A stretch of 64,000 bases of DNA from Neodiprion pinetum (taxonomy: Eukaryota > Arthropoda > Insecta > Hymenoptera > Diprionidae), in contig NC_060235.2 in NCBI RefSeq assembly GCF_021155775.2, positions 11,998,884 through 12,062,883 on the forward strand, read 5' to 3'. A program made the position numbers and the translations under genes. Positions 1 through 12,207 of this stretch are shown here, one piece after another. Under the pieces are notes generated by a model. The model worked only from the letters and a program-made list of their open reading frames with translations. It searched no databases and was not told the DNA's origin. How positions within the stretch are numbered: the first letter of the stretch is position 1; every line of letters begins with the position of its first letter.

Positions 1-4
1 TAAA

Positions 5-1153
5 GGTGAAAAATATGTGTGTGATGTGAGAAGAAACGCACAAATGACACCGGGTGTATTCACATCAGAATTGGCGAAAAGAAGCGATGCCATACGAAAA
101 GCTAGATCGACCTGAGAGAAATTGCCCGCTGCAAAAGCTAGACGGAAGCAATTGCGCGTAGACAGGTAAAATTCACGAAAAAAACGTGAAACAGCAGAAG
201 GAGTGCAATATCAGTCAGGTTGTGGTTTAGAGTTTGACACAGACATCGCTTGTACAAATTACTCTGATCCGTCCGAAAACAAACTTTTGAAATTAATTCC
301 CGACAACTACGAAGTAATATATTTTGACCTCGAAACTTCTGGATTGTCTCACTCTTCAGACATACTGCAAATTACAGCTAAGTCTCAGAGTTTCAGATTT
401 TGCTCATATGTAAATCCAACGCAAGTAGTAGACGCGAGAGCATCTGCAATTACTGGGTTGAACAATGTGGCAGGAGAATTGCATTTACATGGTCAAAGAG
501 TTGATTCAATTCCCATTAAAGATGCGCTGGTTGCTTTTTATGAATTCTTAAAACTATTGAAAAAACCTTTTCTACTTGTTGCTCACAATGCCACATTTTA
601 TGCAACACGTTTAGTCCTTGCTGTCAACGGTCATTCGATGACTGAAGACTTCCAATTAGTTGTCGTTGGCTTTTCAGATACGTTGCCATTATTGAAAAAA
701 ATTTGTCTCGAGCGAAAGGGACCAGGAATGTTCAAGCTAGAGAAATTAGCTGAAGATATTCTAAATTTAAAGACCAACACACGTTTTCACGATGCATTAT
801 ATGACGTAGAAATACTGGAACAACTCAGCGTTGTTGCTATTAACATTGCCAGTTTCTTTACAACATGTCAACGATTTATTGAAAGATTAAATAATTGCAT
901 ACATAACATAAAAGTTGCGATGGCATTGCCTTATTTGGAGCCGTTAAAAAATGTTATATCGGCAGGAATGCTCAAAAAAATAGCCAGCGCTGGCATTACG
1001 TACGACAGACTGAAAGAAGTTCAAAAAACTAGTGGAAAAAATGGAGTCGTTAATTTATTATCAGAACGAATAATCAATATGAAGCCTCTAGTCACCGATA
1101 GTCAAAGAATATTACTGTCTCTTACTGATTTTCTTGCGAAGAACGTTAGTTAG
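5..1153 (+). pseudogene. Mutator-like transposase/DEDDh exonuclease gene, C-terminal fragment
   Basis: The open frame starting at 203 begins with GTG, so it has no real start. The same frame extends upstream to position 5 and is broken by TGA at 113 and TAA at 167. The protein is colinear with the better preserved copy at 34780-35860. Residue numbers below count from 203. A DnaQ-like 3'-5' exonuclease domain is visible: motif I FDLETSG (41-47), motif II AHNATFY (127-133) and motif III HDALYD (196-201). In the DEDDh family the residue after the motif II Phe is normally Asp. Here it is Tyr133, so nuclease activity is doubtful. The transposase half would lie before the window start. Family assignment is from remembered animal proteins that fuse a Mutator-like transposase domain to this exonuclease; decay is seen directly. 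Confidence 0.72.
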
Positions 1154-2067
1154 CGTAAATTGATTTACGCGAACGAGTGATGAGCTGTAATATGCTTGTG
1201 ATAGTTTGTTACATTTGTAAGACGAAAGATCTGTGCCGTTATAAAGATTTTCTTCAGTTTTGGATTTTGTTATTCACTGCATAATTCACTTTTCTACTCT
1301 ACGTTGAATATAAATCTGTGTAACAAAACATGATGTCAAATAAAAATGACTGAGAATAAACGGATGTGATTAATTATTTCTCTCAGTGAAAAATTGTCCG
1401 TTTTTATGTATATTTTCACCGAATCTAATTAGTGAATATATATAGTAGGGTACATATAAATACATTGGGGATAGCAGTGGGCAAAGTCTCGAATAGATGT
1501 AGTAGTGTACATGTATACACACCGCGCGCAGTCGCAGAGTGGATACGAAAATGTACACGTATATACACCCGACACAGTCTCACTGCAACGTTGCCGCGAC
1601 GCTCCCCTCTCGACCGTCGTGCCAGAAATTTCGTGATCAATGTTGAACTTTGTGTGCGTTTATCAAAAAGTCCTATGAGTGAAAAAGTGTGAATCCAAGA
1701 CAAAAAAATTCTAATTTTTTGCTCTGTCAAATGTTAGTTTTTCATCAGATTAGCGCGGCTCAGTTAGTTGTGACAAGAAAAAACGTGTGCGTTTTATTGG
1801 CCTGGAATGGGGAAGACGTGTTACCAGTACTGACTTTAACCGTGATTTTCTCGTTAATCTATGAGACAATCGTGTTGAAAATTTGTAGAGATATCAACCA
1901 CTACTCGAATTAGGAGTAGAAGAAATTTTAGCTCGCTTACGCGGGATCAAGTTAACCGTAGTAATACCTCTAAGGAATGCTCTCTCTAATCATCGGAGAC
2001 CCAAGACTTATAACTCTATACTCGACAGCTTTGAAGGAGCCTGTTTCCGTTGACGCTGGTTTGATCC
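1154..2067. other. Non-coding stretch with diverged local repeats
   Basis: No credible gene. Between about 1445 and 1590 there are three diverged units starting with GTACAYRTAWAYAC-like sequence (near 1449, 1507 and 1552), each looking like a TATA-containing segment. The short ORFs here have no family features. It may be the 3' part of the element that supplied the exonuclease fragment, but I see no terminal repeat. Confidence 0.4.
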
Positions 2068-2069
2068 TG

Positions 2070-2099
2070 CCCGATTAAAAAAGATTTTATAGAATTGTA
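2070..2099 (+). repeat. Left terminal inverted repeat of the EnSpm-like element
   Basis: Reads CCCGATTAAAAAAGATTTTA and then about ten more bases. It pairs with 12208-12237 on the opposite strand. Confidence 0.88.
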
Positions 2100-2530
2100 T
2101 GCAGTTATATATGGATCATATACAATTAGATACAATTGATGTTTAATTAGATAAAATTTATGCATAATTATATAGAATCATATACAATTGGATATAACAA
2201 TGCAATTAATTTCTATACAAATGTATATATTTGTATACAATTATATACAATTATATATAATTGTATATAATTATATATAATTATATATAATCTATACAAT
2301 TGCGTTATGGAATTGTATACAAATGTATATATTTGTATACAATTATACATAATTATATAAAATCTGTACGAACACATTATGGAATTGTATACAATTATAT
2401 ATAACAGTATATAATTATATATAATCTATACGAACACATTATGGAATCGTATACAATTGTATATATTTGTATACACTTATATATAATTATACATAATCTA
2501 TGTTTAATGACTATACAACACGAACACAGA
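2095..2530. repeat. Left subterminal AT-rich motif array
   Basis: About 430 bp built from variants of TATACAATTATATA and TATACAAATGTATA, many of them palindromic. The same vocabulary occurs at 11945-12207 inside the other end. CACTA elements carry subterminal clusters of transposase-accessory binding sites, so this is the likely role (inference). Confidence 0.7.
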
Positions 2531-2571
2531 TTGTTTGTACTCAAGGGAGTATATTTTCTCAATATATACAT

Positions 2572-5276
2572 TGTAACGTCAAGTCTTTTCTGTCCCTCTT
2601 CGAGCGCTAATTTGTAACGCTAAATTCTGTTACGTTCGGATGAGGACTTACCGTTGACACTTTGGCGCGATTCTCTACTTATCCGCAATATCAAACTATA
2701 ACAAAATAAGTACGTTGGGCGCCAGACGCGATAGCGTCGTTTCTCAAAGAATAACATAAATCAATAAAATTAACACAAGACCGTACAAAAGGGATAAATA
2801 GAGAACCCGTTGTATGGCTGGCTAGGCACAGGTACGATCGCGTACATCCCGGTAGAGTGGCGGAGTTCAAGGCAGCTAGCAGTAATTCCAGAATTAAAGA
2901 AAATAACCAAATAAAGAATAAACTCCAGTTAAAAGGGAAATGAATAAGTCAATCGATCATATATTGTCGAGAAGGTTACATGAGTGAGACAGGCAAATAA
3001 GGTGGTATCGATAGCGGTAGTTAATAAAATAAATAATCGTTGTTCACAAAAATATCGGTAGAATAGCAGTAAACGGTAGCTTTAACACGAGAGACGGTAG
3101 TTAGCAGAGAAAAATAGACGTAGGTCGAGAGAGGCGATATAATGCAAGATTTGACTTAAAACTACACGTCACTGGGCGACGTGATCTTACCCAAGTTGCA
3201 AACGACGCTACGAAAATTATTATTCTGTTAATTAGAACGAGAGAGCTTTACTGCGATCGGTAGAAAACAACGTAACGGTAGTTCGATAGATGATACGTCA
3301 AATTTACCATAAATTATAACCAAGATGAGAGATTGACATTTAGTAACAATTTACCAAGTCGGCAAACGATCGACTAGGTAGCCTTCGGTAGAATTATTCA
3401 TACGGTAGATTCGATAATTACAATCGTTACATAATTGAGGAATTAAATAGTGAATTCCTAAACATAACTTTTGAGAGAATACCAAAATACAAAGTTATGA
3501 GAGTGAGAGAATTTCGGAGAATTTACAAAATAGAGAAATATACTAAAATACACCGCAATACAAAAGAATAGTTTACAGAACTTAATTTAACAAAATACGG
3601 GGAAATAAATAACAGGCAAAAATAATATAAAATGGTCAATAGTAACAAAGAAAAATGCGGTAATATCTAAGGGTGATTCTACGCTCGCTTGTACTCCGTA
3701 GAACTCGATATACGATACAATAGGCACAAAAATAAATAAAAATATAATAAGCAATAACAGAAATAAAATATAAAGCACACTACTATTACAAAGAGAGTAT
3801 GGAATAAAATATGAAGCCAATAGGGCTCAAAATAAGATAGAGACTACAGAAGCAAGATAATAGAGATTCACAAATAATCAGAAAAGTCATAAATACAAGA
3901 GATAATTATTTGGCAGTTACGAGGTCGCTCAGATACGAAAATAATGAATTACTGAAATCATGCAGTCACACGGAAGTCGTGGACCATGATTCACACAAAA
4001 TGGCATCACACGATGCAATCAAGAAACAATAAATATAATATTAATGACCGGAATCATGCAGCCACACGGCGGCTTACAGCAACTTTAACCGTGGACCATG
4101 GTTCACGCAAAATCGATAAATATTACTAGAAAGAATAGAAATTGTGAGCAACTTCGTGACAGTACAATTCAAAGGCAAAAGCCTTACCTTAACGGTCGAT
4201 CTCAGGCACACAAACTGAGTCTAATTTAAATTATACTTCACAAAAGCAAAACTGATAAGGAAAGGAAAAAGGATGCAAAGAGTTTAGAAGGAAAAACGAT
4301 AGCGGTAGAATAAACGATAGGTCGGTAGCAAAAGAAGGAAAAAGTGTCGGCAGCTTAAATCGGTAGTAATGGTCGGGAGAATAATCGAAAACGAAGCTGT
4401 TCCTCAACAGGTCGAGCGTAGAATAGCAGGTCGTAGTTCAGCTCGCCGATCTCGCGGTTGTCGTGAGGTGATTCTTCTTCTTTGATTGGTCGCTTGACCC
4501 CCACCGCAAATAGGCCATCCCCCTGTGGCGAATATCGGTTACTGCGTGGTCGTACGTTTTCCAAAAATTACCGCTAGATGTTGTGCAATGTGCTGCTCGC
4601 GATTTCGTCGTTGACACCAACTCGTACGGTTTCATAGTCGCTCCAGTTTGCAGTCCAGGCTGCCTATCCTCGGGGACTTCTTCGACAGAGGCACACCCAG
4701 GGTGCCTCTCGGTCAAAGTTAGCGGGTGGAGAGTGACGCCTCATTGTTCACCTCCACCGGCTTTTGTACAGGCAGTAGCTAGCTGCCTGTACCTGAGGTC
4801 GTGCAGTCAGACGGTTGGCCAAACCGTGGACCACGACCCACACAATCGGTCCTCGTCGATAGGGAGGCGGCTAGTTCCTCTTTGAAGAACGATGCCCCCG
4901 GCCGCCGGGAGGATTTTTATCTCCCTGTTCACCGGCAGTCGAGGCGATACGGAAGGTTCGGATGGATGCTACCCCAGGTGTATATAAAGGTGCACCAAGG
5001 TAGCCAGTGTAGTCTGGTGAGACCGTCAGTAGGCGAAGTCGTCGAGAGCTGCAAACGGTAGATAGTGGTCCCTTGTTGATCGGGATCGTAGTCGTCCAAG
5101 TACCTTGTTAGCTTGCGCCGAAGCGCGAAATAAAGAATTTACAGAAAAGAATTAGTTGAAAGTAGATATTGCCTATTTTGTATCGAGTTCGTTTGGAGTA
5201 CCCTGCTGAGGACGCGTAAATTAAAAATAATAGCGGTTGTGTGCCCTTGTGACGGGCGATTCTGAAACGCCACGTT

Positions 5277-5279
<3 letters not shown>
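2572..5279 (+). mobile_element. Long LTR-like insertion (solo LTR or LARD)
   Basis: The block starts TGTAACGT and ends ACGTTACA, the paired TG/CA ends typical of Gypsy-type LTRs. Near its right end it has a TATA box (TATATAAAG, 4981), an initiator-like CAGT at 5005 and an AATAAA signal at 5129, in LTR order on the plus strand. At 2.7 kb this would be an unusually long LTR. It lacks coding capacity and contains at least a dozen CGGTAG hexamers. No clean target duplication is visible, because it abuts an AT microsatellite. A large non-autonomous LTR element is the main alternative. Confidence 0.55.
4981..5010 (+). promoter_or_regulatory. TATA box and initiator of the LTR-like block
   Basis: TATATAAAG at 4981-4989, with an initiator-like CAGT at 5005. 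The spacing is right for a TATA promoter, and an AATAAA follows at 5129. Confidence 0.5.

Positions 5280-5323
<44 letters not shown>
5280..5323. repeat. (TA)n microsatellite
   Basis: Uninterrupted AT dinucleotide tract of about 44 bp directly after the LTR-like block. Confidence 0.97.
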
Positions 5324-5325
<2 letters not shown>

Positions 5326-5969
5326 TACGTTTGTATATTATTTTTCACAATCGTATAGAATTTTATAGCAGAGATGAAGTTTTAAAACAATTATGTGCAT
5401 TTATATTACACTTCTAAATAAGAGTGCAAAGTAATATTCAATGGTTATTGTACATAATTATAGCTGGTATACAAATCTCATTGAGAGTTTTATACAATTC
5501 CGTTTTAATTAAAATATTTCTACTTCTATATATTCATTTATAGTTTCTTGATGTAATTATAAAAAGTTTCTGTGGTTAGAAGAAAAATTTTATTTTTGTA
5601 TGTACGTCAAGCTTTTTAATTAAAAACCTTCCAGCAATTTCCAAATGTTTCATTTTATAGCTTATTTTATTAGTAGAAAAATTAGAAAAATCAATCTCAC
5701 GACGGTAATAAAAAATTTTAACATCAAGATATATTAGTTTTTCACTTTTCAATTTATTACATAAACTTAATCTATTTTATCAATGTACATAGATGCATAA
5801 TATAATTTTCATCATAATTTATTATTACTATAATCAATCATGACATTCAACTTTAATATTATATCATCAGTAATAATCACAACAATAGTAATAATAATAA
5901 CAAATAGTAAAATTATTTATCGTTACCATATGGTTGCGATAAATGTATTAATTAATATTTACACCAAGT

Positions 5970-8712
5970 TTACCAAACCTTTCTTACGTTATCAGGTTTT
6001 TTACAGACATAGTTCCCTACTCGTACTAGATGACAAATATATTTCAAATCATCCAACTTTATAAGAGAGTATTTGATACACTCTGTAACAGGTATTATGT
6101 GTTTTACTGTTGCTTTAGTCTTCAAATGAGTTATCATTTTATTATGTTCGACTTGCAAGCATTTAATTACGAAGTATAATTGTCTTTCACTCTCAAAATA
6201 AAATTTGATCGATCCGTAAATACATTGAGCATTTTTAGTTATTATTTTCACTGAAAAACTGTTTGTTTTAGTTGCTTTGTAACAAGTTGACGTATAAATT
6301 TCATGATTTATTTTTGCCCTAGCATAAATTTGTAAATTTTTATAGTTGAATCCTTCAGATGTTATCAATTGCTGTTCATAATCTTGCATATTAATTTCGA
6401 TTGCTGTCCCTAAGAGTTGATAACTTTTGTGCCTACGAGCTTCAGCAGCTAAATTTCTCTGATCAATATCACTCTTTAGAAGTTGAACGCCCTGAATAAT
6501 TTTTAAATTATTGACGATTTCCTGACCCATATCTTTGTTTCCATGAACACTATGGGCAATGTATCCATTTTTATTTTCCCATGGAAAAGCTGATATTGAT
6601 TTCAATGGACCCCATCGTCTGACACATAGTCCTAGATGTCGTAGCTGGTGCAAATTGTACGTCATAACTCTATCTCCGTACAGCGAAGAAGCTTCTTCAA
6701 CAAATAAATCCAACAATTTTTCAGCGCGTTCGAGATCCGGCTGTATTAATATTTTATCTTGCAATAAATCAAACAAAGCGATTACTAACATTATTATGTG
6801 TTGAAAATATTTTTCTTTTAAGTAATCCACGAGAGTTGGTAAACAATAAAATAATATAAAATTATAGAATTCTGAAGCTTTGTAGTTCATAAACTGTGTT
6901 AACTCTCTTGGTAACCGATTGAACGATTGCGGAGGATAAATTTTTAATTGAATTTCATCAATTTTTTTACTGTATTTTTTTACATTCCAAGGACCTGGTT
7001 TATTTAACCACAAATTAATGAACTGTTTCACTACCCCAAGAAGCACAGAATGCATATATTCTGGTATAACACAGGAGCCAAGATCAATCATTGGTAAAAT
7101 TGATAATATTGAATTCCCTTTAACGCCTTTAACATGAGTTTGTAAAAAACTTCTTGCAGTTTTGCTTGAGCTTCCATACGCTTACTTGTTCTCAATGCTG
7201 CTGAAACTTTTTCGAATGGATAGATGCGAATTGTTTTTTTACCGGCAATCTTTTTAGCCTGTATTGTCATAATTTCGCAAACATTGCAACCAAAAGTACC
7301 TTGATATGAAAGTATATTTTGCAGATTGGCTCTAGCAGGAGCATCGGCGATTAATAGAGGAGCAACAACTTTTGAATTCAAATTTTCTTTTGACTCAGGA
7401 TGTACCCAATCAAAACCAAAATCATATAGATGTTTCAATTTAAAGCAAAATGGTTGAAGAAACGTATTCATATTAGGTTTCATCTTCTTATCATACCACA
7501 AGCCTAAAATAACTATAAATGATTCTCTTATTTGCTCTGGAAGCTCTGCTATGGTGTACATCAGAGGCCAGCAATGACTGGTTGCGCTTTTAACTAAAGA
7601 TAGCCCATCAGTATTTAATATCAATGTCAAATCATATTTTTGCCTGTTATGACGAGCATTTACTCTTTTGTACTCGGAGCCATCAGTGATATCATTTATT
7701 ATGTTCTCATCCTGTGCTGAAGCGACTGATAATTTATTTGCAAGATTACAATTTTCGAAAAAATATTTTAATTGAAGTTCAATATCAAATTCAAAAAAAA
7801 AATTGCAATCACTTTTATTTGGAGGACAAGAATTACACTCGACAATATTTTCATTGTCATCGGCCATCAGCAGTAGGCAGTTTCTGCAATAAAAATGTTT
7901 TCTTACTTCGAAATGAGATGTTAATTTTTCAACAAATTGAAATAATTTAAACAAACTTTTTGGTAACCGATTATTTTTGGGAAGAGTTGCTAGCTGAATT
8001 TTCAGTGCATCTCGTAGTGCAGATTTAGAGAGTTTATGTTTTATATAAAAATCCAATAGATTAAAAACAGCTTGATCAACTGTAATATCACTGTTTTCAT
8101 ACAATAAAATATTGGTTGCACAAGTATTATTGTAATTGTTAACAATTATTTCATTATTGTCTTTAGTTTCTTGATCTTCGGTGTCGATTGTATTTTCATT
8201 ACTCGAACCATTATGATTGTTATTAACAGGTTGATCACTACTATCATTACTTTGTTCATCATAACTATAATTACTTGTAATCAGTTCTGCACATCTAATT
8301 TCATCTGTAAGCACTTCTTCAGAGCTTTGGTTGCTATTATGATCCAACTTCTTTGCAGCCCGTCGATTTAAAGTTCTAAGTGGAACCTATAACAAAAATC
8401 TTAGTTCAGATCTTAATAGTGAAATTTCAATTTGCTTATTATTATTCATCAATACCTTTGTCTCAAAATATGTACTATGTTTTTTGAAAAAATAAAAAAA
8501 ATATCAAACTGCTTCGACTTTTTAAATCGACAAATTTCAATAAAATTTGTGAAGAACTAGAAATAAATAATTTAACAAAATTTATGAACCTAAATTATCA
8601 CAAAACAACAAAGTATTTTACTTACCAGTGCATCAGGATTATTTTTATACAATTTGTATTTTATTTTTTTTTTAATCGGTAAAACATCCTTTAATTCATT
8701 GTTAGATGTCAT
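5970..8712 (-). pseudogene. EnSpm-type transposase (Transposase_21-like), two exons, one frameshift
   Basis: Exon 1 is 8626-8712 (ATG at 8712; 29 codons; donor GTAAG). It joins in frame to exon 2, which starts at 8386 after an acceptor ending TTATAG. The N-terminal third is acidic and Asn/Ser-rich, followed by a Cys-rich segment (CRNC...CNSC) like a zinc-binding domain. The core has the LNTDG motif and, further on, IPEYMHSVLLGV, both typical of animal EnSpm transposases. The frame breaks once near 7145 at a T run on the coding strand; reading resumes in another frame and runs to 5970. The rest is uninterrupted, so the damage is recent, or it could be an assembly error. Head-to-head with the BEN gene. 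Confidence 0.82.
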
Positions 8713-9123
8713 TTCTTAAACAATTTTTTCACATAAATAAAAATCTATTGTTGATTATAAAATAAATATGTGAGTTCGTGATCTCAGCAATTGTAATGTG
8801 ATCTGAGCAATTATAATGTAAATAATAATTTAAAAAAGGTATCAACAGGTTAAATTTTTTAATGAAAACATTTAGCTTATACACAAATACATACAGAATC
8901 AAAACTCAACACAGATACAATAATCATGTGATATTTTATTGCGCATGCGTACTGGTAAATTCACATTTTCAAGATTGTGCTACAATTTTCAAGATGGTGC
9001 ACAGAGCATTGTGAGGAATGTAAGCGTCATTCGTGAATAAGCGTACTTAAATAATTAAATATTGTTGTTTGGTACAGTGAACGTTCAGAAACGACTTAAA
9101 TAATAACATAAAAGTTTGTTAGA
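8713..9123. promoter_or_regulatory. Shared intergenic region between transposase and BEN genes
   Basis: 411 bp separate the two divergent start codons, so both promoters must lie here or in the 5' UTRs. It contains a tandem pair of 20-bp units, 8778-8797 and 8798-8817, both of the form GTGATCTSAGCAATTRTAAT. No clear TATA box is obvious in the AT-rich sequence. Confidence 0.5.
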
Positions 9124-11254
9124 ATGTATTATCTGCTCAAGTGTAATAAAGATAATTCATATTGTACCGTCGAGGACTATGAAGTTGTGTTTGATCATGA
9201 CAATCCTCCTATAGTAAATAGTAGCGTTTCATTCTATTGGAATAATGAAAAATTCTTGGGGACGGTTGTTGATTGTTCAAGTAAGTAAAATAATTTTTCT
9301 TGTAATATTTTTTTTTAATTATAGCAAATGGTGTGACTATTGTTACATTTTTATATCGGCATTGGTACATATAAAAGGTAAAAGACCCATGCATAACCCT
9401 ACATGATATCGAAATCAGTTATCATCTAATAATTTTTTAATTAGATTGAACGAAAAAATTATTAAATAAATAATATTCATAAAATTTTGCAACAATAGTT
9501 TTTTAAAATTTCTACAAGTGGAAATTTTTTCCTCGAAAAAATTTTTTTTTTAAATAATTTTGTCTGCTAATAAATTTTTAAAATTATCAGATGATTAGTT
9601 TTACTATCAATACTCTCCGGGAATATAAAAACAGTCACAGTTTAATGCCAAATAATTTTGATTTTACGTAATAAAGTTATATTTTACTATAAATACAAGT
9701 TTTATTAGGTCTAATTACTAATTTTGTGTAATAAATATTTCAGATGACGCTGCTGAATTACAAGAATCAGCCAAAAAATTGGCTAAAAAGCGCAAAAACG
9801 TCAATACTGAAAATGTACCACCACTTCCTGATAAAAGACCACGAAAACCGAAAAAAAGTTGGTCTTTTACTGAAGATGGAAATTCACCGTCCACAATGCA
9901 AAAAAACAAAAAAGTAAAATTCTCATTGTATTTATTGTAAGATTTAACACGATACAACTAATAACTTTTTCTAATATATATTATTAATTAGGGTTTAAGT
10001 AATAAAGGTAATTCTCCTGTACCACCGACGAGTATTTCAAAGCAAGTTAAAAATTTAATCGATGAAAGCCGGGAAACTCGACAAAAATCGAAGTCTCCTG
10101 AAAAATCTTTGGAATCTAATGACGAATCAAGTAGTCCAACTAAAGAGGAATTGAAAAGTATCATTTTAAAACAGAAAAAGCTTCTAAAATCAGGTAAAAT
10201 TTTTCTATTGATAATTTTAATTATTCATTCATGACAGAATTTAATGCTTGTATTTTTTTACATCAGTCATTAGATATTTAAATAAAATCTTGATATTCTT
10301 CTATTAAGGTACAAAATCGAAAGTAGAATTGACAAAGGTTCTATCAAGAGTTAATACTTCTGACAGTGAGGACAGCAGTGAAAGTGGTAATGATAACGAA
10401 AAGAGAATTCAAAAGAAAAAAACTGGTGATGATCAATCTCGAGAAGTAAAAGAATCTGATGGTTCATATATTGATAATCCTCAATTATATGGGAAAAATT
10501 ATGGTGAACCGGTAGGGAATGATATTATTTATTTTGTCATATTAATTCAAGCATTTTTTAATTAATTAATAATATTGCATACTATTTTTTTTCTTTCATT
10601 AGATGATTCTTTTAAAAAATGATATTTATTGTACGAAAAAAGCATTTGAAGATGCTGTAGATTATAGCCGTAATTCCGCAACATCATTCCTGCGTCGAAT
10701 AATGGATGGCGTTTTCAAACCCACTGCTATTCTTAAGTGCACATTTAGTGGACGCCCTCCTAACGCCCAAGGAGCTGAGAGACAATCCACCAAAGTTGAG
10801 GCTTTAAATCGAGACGCAAAAAAAGCTGTTATAGGTTAATAATTATATTATTTTTTTTTTATTTGATACTATATAATTCACTAAATCATTATATTGAAAA
10901 TATTCAGACGTAAATATTCATTGAACTAAGAGAACTAATTTTTTTTGTTTTGAATACTTAAATTTTGATGAAACATCAAGAAAAAAAATTAACTTGATAT
11001 TCATAACCTAGTTGTTTAATTATCGATTTTATTTAATGAAACTGATAAAACTAATCATTTTTAATCAATAAAAAAGTACGTGCTACGTATTTCAATATAA
11101 TTTATAATATATTTTAATTTTTGCTACAGAATTTTGCGATGATTACGCTTCTAAGCAAGGATGGTCAAAAGTAAGCCCCGCAAAAATGCGCAGAGCTATG
11201 TCTCAATGGGTTGGAGAAAAGAAGAGATTAATAAGCAAAAATATTGATGAGTGA
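9124..11254 (+). CDS. BEN-domain protein encoded by the EnSpm-like element, six exons
   Basis: Exons read as 9124-9280, 9744-9913, 9992-10193, 10309-10511, 10603-10834 and 11130-11254. All have GT donors and AG acceptors, and phases match throughout, giving about 362 residues with no internal stop. The N-terminus is a small domain (VSFYWNNEKFLGTVV). The middle is a long Lys/Ser/Glu-rich linker. Exons 5-6 form a BEN domain: CTKKAFEDAVDYSRN, then a FLRRIMDGVF core, and a final helical exon ending QWVGEKKRL. BEN domains bind DNA and recruit chromatin factors in animals and also occur in some insect viruses. As a partner of an EnSpm transposase it may bind the subterminal repeats or act as a chromatin adaptor (inference). 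Confidence 0.8.
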
Positions 11255-11944
11255 TTAATTTTATTGATTTTTAATATCAATATTTTTATATTTTATTATT
11301 TTTCGTTTTTACTAATTCGCAACATTTCTCAGAAATATAATTTAAAAATTTTTTTTTATATTTTGATTTAGTACACTAATTTGATAAGACTGTTTTAATA
11401 TGAAATTATTCATTAGAGGATATAGTTACGTCGACTGAGCAATGTGCATTATCTTCTGCATTTTTATTTTTAGTGTAATATAAGAAATAACTCGCTTGAT
11501 CTCAATTTAGATAATGCATAGCAGTAAGATGAGCATTATATTCAATGAAAAGTATTACATATTTAATTTCTTCATCAGTGATTTAGTAATTTGATAGGTT
11601 AATAAATCTAATAAATAAAATAAAATAATCTTAAATCTAAATGCGATGTGATAATTATCTACATATGTGGTGCAAAACAGAATAGTTGATACTTTAAGTT
11701 AAAATAAAAGTAATTATTGCACTGGAAGTCACTATAAATAGAAAAGGCGCATATATAATAATTGATAACTATAAGAATAGATTGGAGTTAAATTAAATAT
11801 CTTATAAGTTTTATAAATTTTCATTAATGTGTATCTTAAGAAGAAATTTTAATTTGGAATAAAAAAACTAAAGTATGTCAATTGAATACCAATACTTTTT
11901 TTGACGTTTTTTTGTATTTAAATTAATACAAATAATTTAGATTT
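11255..11944. other. AT-rich 3' region of the EnSpm-like element
   Basis: Between the BEN stop codon and the right subterminal array. No coding features; only AT-rich sequence and homopolymer runs. Confidence 0.5.
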
Positions 11945-12207
11945 TTCAGAAACAAAAAAAGATTACATATACAATTGAATCAATTTATACATTAATTATA
12001 CACAATTGTATATAATTGTATTCAATTTCACGGACTTATTATAAACCGATCTTATTGCATATAATTGTATATAATCGTATATAGTCACATACAATTGTAT
12101 ATAGTTGTATACAATCGTATATAATTATATACAATACTACATGATTTTATACGATTGTATACGATTGGATCGGGCCATTTTTTCTATACAATTTATATAC
12201 AATTTTA
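11945..12207. repeat. Right subterminal AT-rich motif array
   Basis: TATACAATTGTATA-like variants, the counterpart of 2095-2530. Confidence 0.7.

Noticed and set aside
2714..2726. tRNA-Lys-type primer-binding site on the minus strand
   Set aside because: Its position inside the plus-oriented LTR-like block does not fit an adjacent LTR end; kept only as an observation.
4355..5061. Overlapping ORFs up to 100 codons on both strands
   Set aside because: GC-rich part of the LTR-like block; no conserved domain and they overlap its promoter.
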